From DASXTB01 sp036505615 (GTDB taxonomy: Bacteria > Acidobacteriota > UBA6911 > JACQSX01), in NCBI GenBank assembly GCA_036505615.1, contig DASXTB010000063.1, positions 1 to 33,634 of the forward strand: a DNA stretch of 33,634 nt. The letters are read 5' to 3'. Positions 31,132 through 33,634 of this stretch are shown one piece after another (position 1 is the stretch's first letter; the number at the start of each line of letters is the position of its first letter). The notes beneath the pieces were generated by a model. That model was not told the DNA's origin and did not search any database. It worked only from the letters and a program-made list of their open reading frames with translations. A program made the translations under genes and the position numbers.

Positions 31132-32268
31132 ATGCGATCCGTTCTGTCACTGCTAAGAGTTTTGGCCTTTTCATCGTCCGGGGTGCGGGACCTGATGGCT
31201 GAGAATCCTCGAGTTTTTGCCGGGGCGCTGCTTCTCCTCGGAACGGGGGCGTGGTCATTAGGGCGTCCGCTGGTATCGCACCCGTTTTCCGCCCTGATTG
31301 AAACGGTGACGCTCTTGTGCTTTGTGGCATTCATCTATGTGCCGGCGGCGGTGGTGGTCTGCAATGCGTTTGCCGGCGACGGAGTGACTGTGCAGATCAG
31401 CCGCCGGGAGTATGAGAGCAACTTTGTGTGCCTGGCTTCGGTTTTAGGTCTCCTTTTGCTGGCAGCGGCAGGTCTCTCTTTGGCAAGTTCGGCGGCCGGT
31501 TATTTGGCCGTAGCCTTCGGTTACCTGATCTACGTTCCATTTGTGTTAAAGGAGAACAACAGCGTCCCTTGGGCGGCGGGAGCCGCAGCAGCTCTGGTCC
31601 TGTTGATCACAATCCCCATCGCGCTTCTGGGGATGACTTTCCTATTTGCGCTCCCATTTTTTATTCTGGCCTGGCTGTTGTTGATCGGCTGGGGCCGCCT
31701 CGGTGGAGTGCTTCGCGAACAGCGCCTGCGAACCCGATTTGAGGAGCAGTTGCGGCAAAACTTGATTAATCCCCACGATGCGGATGCTTATTATCAGCTC
31801 GGCTGGCTCTACCTGAACAAGCGCCGCTTTAAAGATGCAGAAAAATTCTTTCAAAAAGCGGTGTCTTTGCAACCTTCAGATGCCGACTACCAGTACGGAC
31901 TGGCGCGCACACGCATGGAACAAGAGCATTGGTTGGAAGCTTTTGAATGTCTGGAGAAGGTGTACCAGACGAACCCTCACTACCAGACAAGCGATGTGTT
32001 ACGAGATCTGGGCCAGATTTATTTTCATCTCGATTATCTGGAACAAGCCGAGCAGTTCTTGCGCGTGTTCCTTGAAGAGAGGACCTCGGATGCTGAAGCA
32101 AAATACTGGCTGGCGAGTGTCTTGGTTCGAAAGGGTAATCTGGAAGAAGCGCGAAGCTGGTTGGAACGCCTGGCCGATCGCGTCGAGACTCCCGGCGGCT
32201 TTCGTAAGATAGAAACGCGGCGCTGGAAGCGGATGGGCCGGGAGTTGGCGAAGAAGGTTGGTGACTAG
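31132..32268 (+). CDS. Membrane protein with C-terminal tetratricopeptide repeats
   Basis: A 378-residue protein. Residues about 28-185 contain five or six hydrophobic segments (VFAGALLLLGTGAW, LLCFVAFIYVPAAVVVC, LGLLLLAAAGLSLASSAAGY, ALVLLITIPIALLGMTFLFA and PFFILAWLLLIGW). After a charged linker, residues about 213-350 hold TPR units: AYYQLGWLYLNKRRFKDAEK, FFQKAVSLQPSDADYQYGLA, a LGQIYFHLDYLEQAEQFL unit and a YWLASVLVRKGNLEEARSWL unit. TPRs bind partner proteins; orientation should place them in the cytoplasm. Function unknown. An earlier ATG at 31118, within a duplicated ATGCGATCCGT, is out of frame; ATG 31132 is used. The end runs into GTCGCAN heptamers. Confidence 0.82.
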   Translation: MRSVLSLLRVLAFSSSGVRDLMAENPRVFAGALLLLGTGAWSLGRPLVSHPFSALIETVTLLCFVAFIYVPAAVVVCNAFAGDGVTVQISRREYESNFVCLASVLGLLLLAAAGLSLASSAAGYLAVAFGYLIYVPFVLKENNSVPWAAGAAAALVLLITIPIALLGMTFLFALPFFILAWLLLIGWGRLGGVLREQRLRTRFEEQLRQNLINPHDADAYYQLGWLYLNKRRFKDAEKFFQKAVSLQPSDADYQYGLARTRMEQEHWLEAFECLEKVYQTNPHYQTSDVLRDLGQIYFHLDYLEQAEQFLRVFLEERTSDAEAKYWLASVLVRKGNLEEARSWLERLADRVETPGGFRKIETRRWKRMGRELAKKVGD

Positions 32269-32319
32269 TCGCGGCGCGCAGGTCACCGGTCGCAAGTCAA
32301 AGGTCGCATTGCGACTTGA
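32269..32319 (+). repeat. GTCGCAG-type heptamers left of A element copy 2
   Basis: Degenerate units (GTCACCG, GTCGCAA, GTCAAAG, GTCGCAT, then TGCGACT) start at the TPR gene stop and lead directly into the A element. Confidence 0.6.
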
Positions 32320-32597
32320 GGCCGCTTCCAGCGGCCTTTCCCGAAGGGTCTCAGCCCCGGCCTTTCGAGGCCGGGGTGCAAAGCGCGAGCACAACCATCA
32401 GCCTGGAGGCCGTTTCAACGGCCTTTCTAGCCAGGCCAGTTGGCGTTTACGCCAGCGTAACTGTCTAATCTTCGATGACTAAAGCCGGTTGCTTGGAAGG
32501 CCGGTGAACCGGCCTTGGATAAATTTTGGGATTGCTGGTCCCCGGCCTGGAAAGGCCGGGGCTGAAACCCTTCGGGGAAGGCCGCTAGAAGCGGCCT
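32320..32597 (+). repeat. A element, copy 2
   Basis: The 278-bp counterpart, in opposite orientation, of 10839-11122. The hairpin series is the same. CCCCGGCC/GGCCGGGG (32355-32376) replaces the CCCCGGTC/GACCGGGG of copy 1, and GGCCGCT/AGCGGCC (32581-32597) replaces GGCCGCC/GGCGGCC: paired substitutions that keep the stems. The linker GGGTGCAAAGCGCGAGCAC is identical in both. This element and its flanking heptamers fill the 375-bp spacer 32269-32643. Confidence 0.8.
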
Positions 32598-32643
32598 AAG
32601 TCGCAGGTCGACTTTCGACTTTCGAACTGCGACTTTCGACTAG
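32598..32643 (+). repeat. GTCGCAG/TTCGACT heptamers right of A element copy 2
   Basis: GTCGCAG, GTCGACT, TTCGACT, TTCGAAC, TGCGACT, TTCGACT in 7-nt phase, ending at the stop codon of the next gene. With 32269-32319 they show the A element sitting inside, or having attracted, a heptamer array. Confidence 0.7.
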
Positions 32644-33634
32644 TTACTTAGATATCTCCGGCGTGATCTCGCGCCACTCCAGCATCTCGAGCGGCAGCAG
32701 GCGCAGTCCCATGCGGATCATGTCGCTGCTGTAATAAAAAGCGGTGTTACCGCTCAGCGTCATGGTGGTCGGGCCGGCGATGAAGTTGTTGCCGCTCTTG
32801 GTCAGGTTTTCCACGTACATCCCGCCGATGAACGATTCGTTGACCCCGTGGAAATTGATCCCACCGCTGCCCACCACCAGAATGACACCGTCCCAAGTGA
32901 ATGCGCCTCCCACCTCCAGATTCCCTTTGACGATCAGGATTCCGGCCCCCGAAGCATTTCCATCCACTGTCAGGTCGCCGTCTACGTAAGTGATCTTAGG
33001 ACTTGAATCGGTCCCTAGGTTGGTCGGGCTGCTGCCGCCGCTCCAGTGCTGAGCCGTGCTGTAGTAATTGTTCGAATAAGGCTTCACCAGGTTAACGAAG
33101 TTTCCCACAAAGTTGTTGTTCAAAACCTTGCTGGTGTCCGGATCGGTGCTGGTGCGCAGCGTATTGGTAATGTCGGCCACCGAGGGTGTGTCGTCCAGGT
33201 TAATTCCCGGAGCTCCCACTACGTTGCCGCTTTGCCTTAAATTGAGCTGGTCATAGAGAGAGTTTGCTATGGGAAGACCGTCACCAGTGGCCTGACTGTC
33301 GTAAATGGTGGCAATTCCGGGCGCCGCTCCATTGGCATTTTCCTGATGAGCGTTGACGACCTGGTCGCGGGTCATTCCGTTGTGGTTGTATCCGTCTACG
33401 TCAAACTTCACGCCGTTGAAGGTGGCCGTTGTTGACGGGCCGCTGAGCGACAGCGGGCTTTTGAGGTCGAAAGCGGTATTGCGCTTGAGCATTGCCTCGA
33501 TCAGGGCCACCGAGTTGGGAACGGTATTGTTGGTTCCCACCTTTTCGGCGCCCAGCGTCTGGCGAATGCCGGTCACCCGCACCAGGATGCGAAAGTCTGT
33601 ATCCACGTTGGGGTCCGGGTCGCTGCCGAAAACC
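32644..33634 (-). CDS. PilX-like/surface protein, C-terminal part (5' end beyond the window)
   Basis: The minus frame is open from the right edge to the TAA at 32644-32646 (330 codons); the real start is outside the window, as the frame upstream of the GTG at 33606 is still protein-like (VFGSDPDPN). Seen: a charged segment (TDFRILVRVTGIRQ, perhaps the end of a pilin-like β-domain) and an Asn-rich middle. From about residue 215 there is a short β-helix-like run: ITYVDGDLTVDGNASGAGIL, VKGNLEVGGAFTWDGVILVV and ESFIGGMYVENLTKSGNNF. This gold-like strand repetition is seen in PilX-annotated and similar secreted proteins of Acidobacteriota; that assignment is from memory and uncertain. The end (WREITPEISK) borders a heptamer array. 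Confidence 0.5.
   Translation of the reverse strand, partial: VFGSDPDPNVDTDFRILVRVTGIRQTLGAEKVGTNNTVPNSVALIEAMLKRNTAFDLKSPLSLSGPSTTATFNGVKFDVDGYNHNGMTRDQVVNAHQENANGAAPGIATIYDSQATGDGLPIANSLYDQLNLRQSGNVVGAPGINLDDTPSVADITNTLRTSTDPDTSKVLNNNFVGNFVNLVKPYSNNYYSTAQHWSGGSSPTNLGTDSSPKITYVDGDLTVDGNASGAGILIVKGNLEVGGAFTWDGVILVVGSGGINFHGVNESFIGGMYVENLTKSGNNFIAGPTTMTLSGNTAFYYSSDMIRMGLRLLPLEMLEWREITPEISK

Overview
The window looks like a chromosomal fragment of an Acidobacteriota genome. This is inferred from gene content: three very large Oar-like TonB-dependent receptors with an N-terminal carboxypeptidase-regulatory domain and no SusD partner, an exported D-aminoacylase, and an extreme load of intergenic palindromes. 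No rRNA or tRNA was recognised, so rank below phylum is not claimed.

Layout. 1-10802: three outer-membrane receptors (the first cut by the left edge). 10803-13089: a composite palindromic element, an ICMT-family membrane methyltransferase, then a small retropepsin-like protease between two near-identical cores wrapped in heptamer arrays. 13090-15443: mtaB, which carries a long in-frame block of short tandem repeats, then two repeat elements. 15444-20644 (minus): a tight operon read as HEAT/cyclophilin protein, purD, purE, pgeF, acpS, every junction overlapping by 1-4 bases. 20972-24190 (minus): an SPL-like radical SAM protein, fumC and a Bcp peroxiredoxin. 24465-26233 (plus): a Cys-rich putative zinc protein translationally coupled to thiI. 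26404-27185: a frameshifted IS200-like/RAYT transposase between ~110-bp inverted arms. 27437-33634: an exported methyltransferase-like protein, a Tat-exported D-aminoacylase, a membrane TPR protein, and the C-terminal part of a PilX-like protein that runs off the right edge.

The most unusual content is non-coding. Layer one is many short tandem arrays, nearly all with 7-nt units (CTGCCTC, GTCGCAG, CCGCAAT, CATCAGT, GTCCGTG, AACTCGA and others) plus one 8-nt family (CAGGTCAN). They fill spacers and enter coding sequence: about 109 residues inside mtaB, the N-terminal region of the HEAT/cyclophilin protein, and the tail of the D-aminoacylase. Because 7 is not a multiple of 3, each stop-free heptamer reads as the same cyclic 7-residue peptide in all three frames, which could explain how CDSs tolerate them. 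Layer two is a set of longer multi-hairpin elements (called A, B, C, D, E here), present in two or three copies each. Many have a GTAG tetranucleotide beside a hairpin, the signature of REP sequences handled by RAYT transposases. One RAYT relict lies inside the window with D-type arms. The two A copies differ by paired substitutions that preserve their stems.

The protein genes are mostly housekeeping (purine synthesis, tRNA thiolation, acyl-carrier-protein activation, TCA cycle) beside envelope functions. All assignments come from reading motifs; no database search was run.
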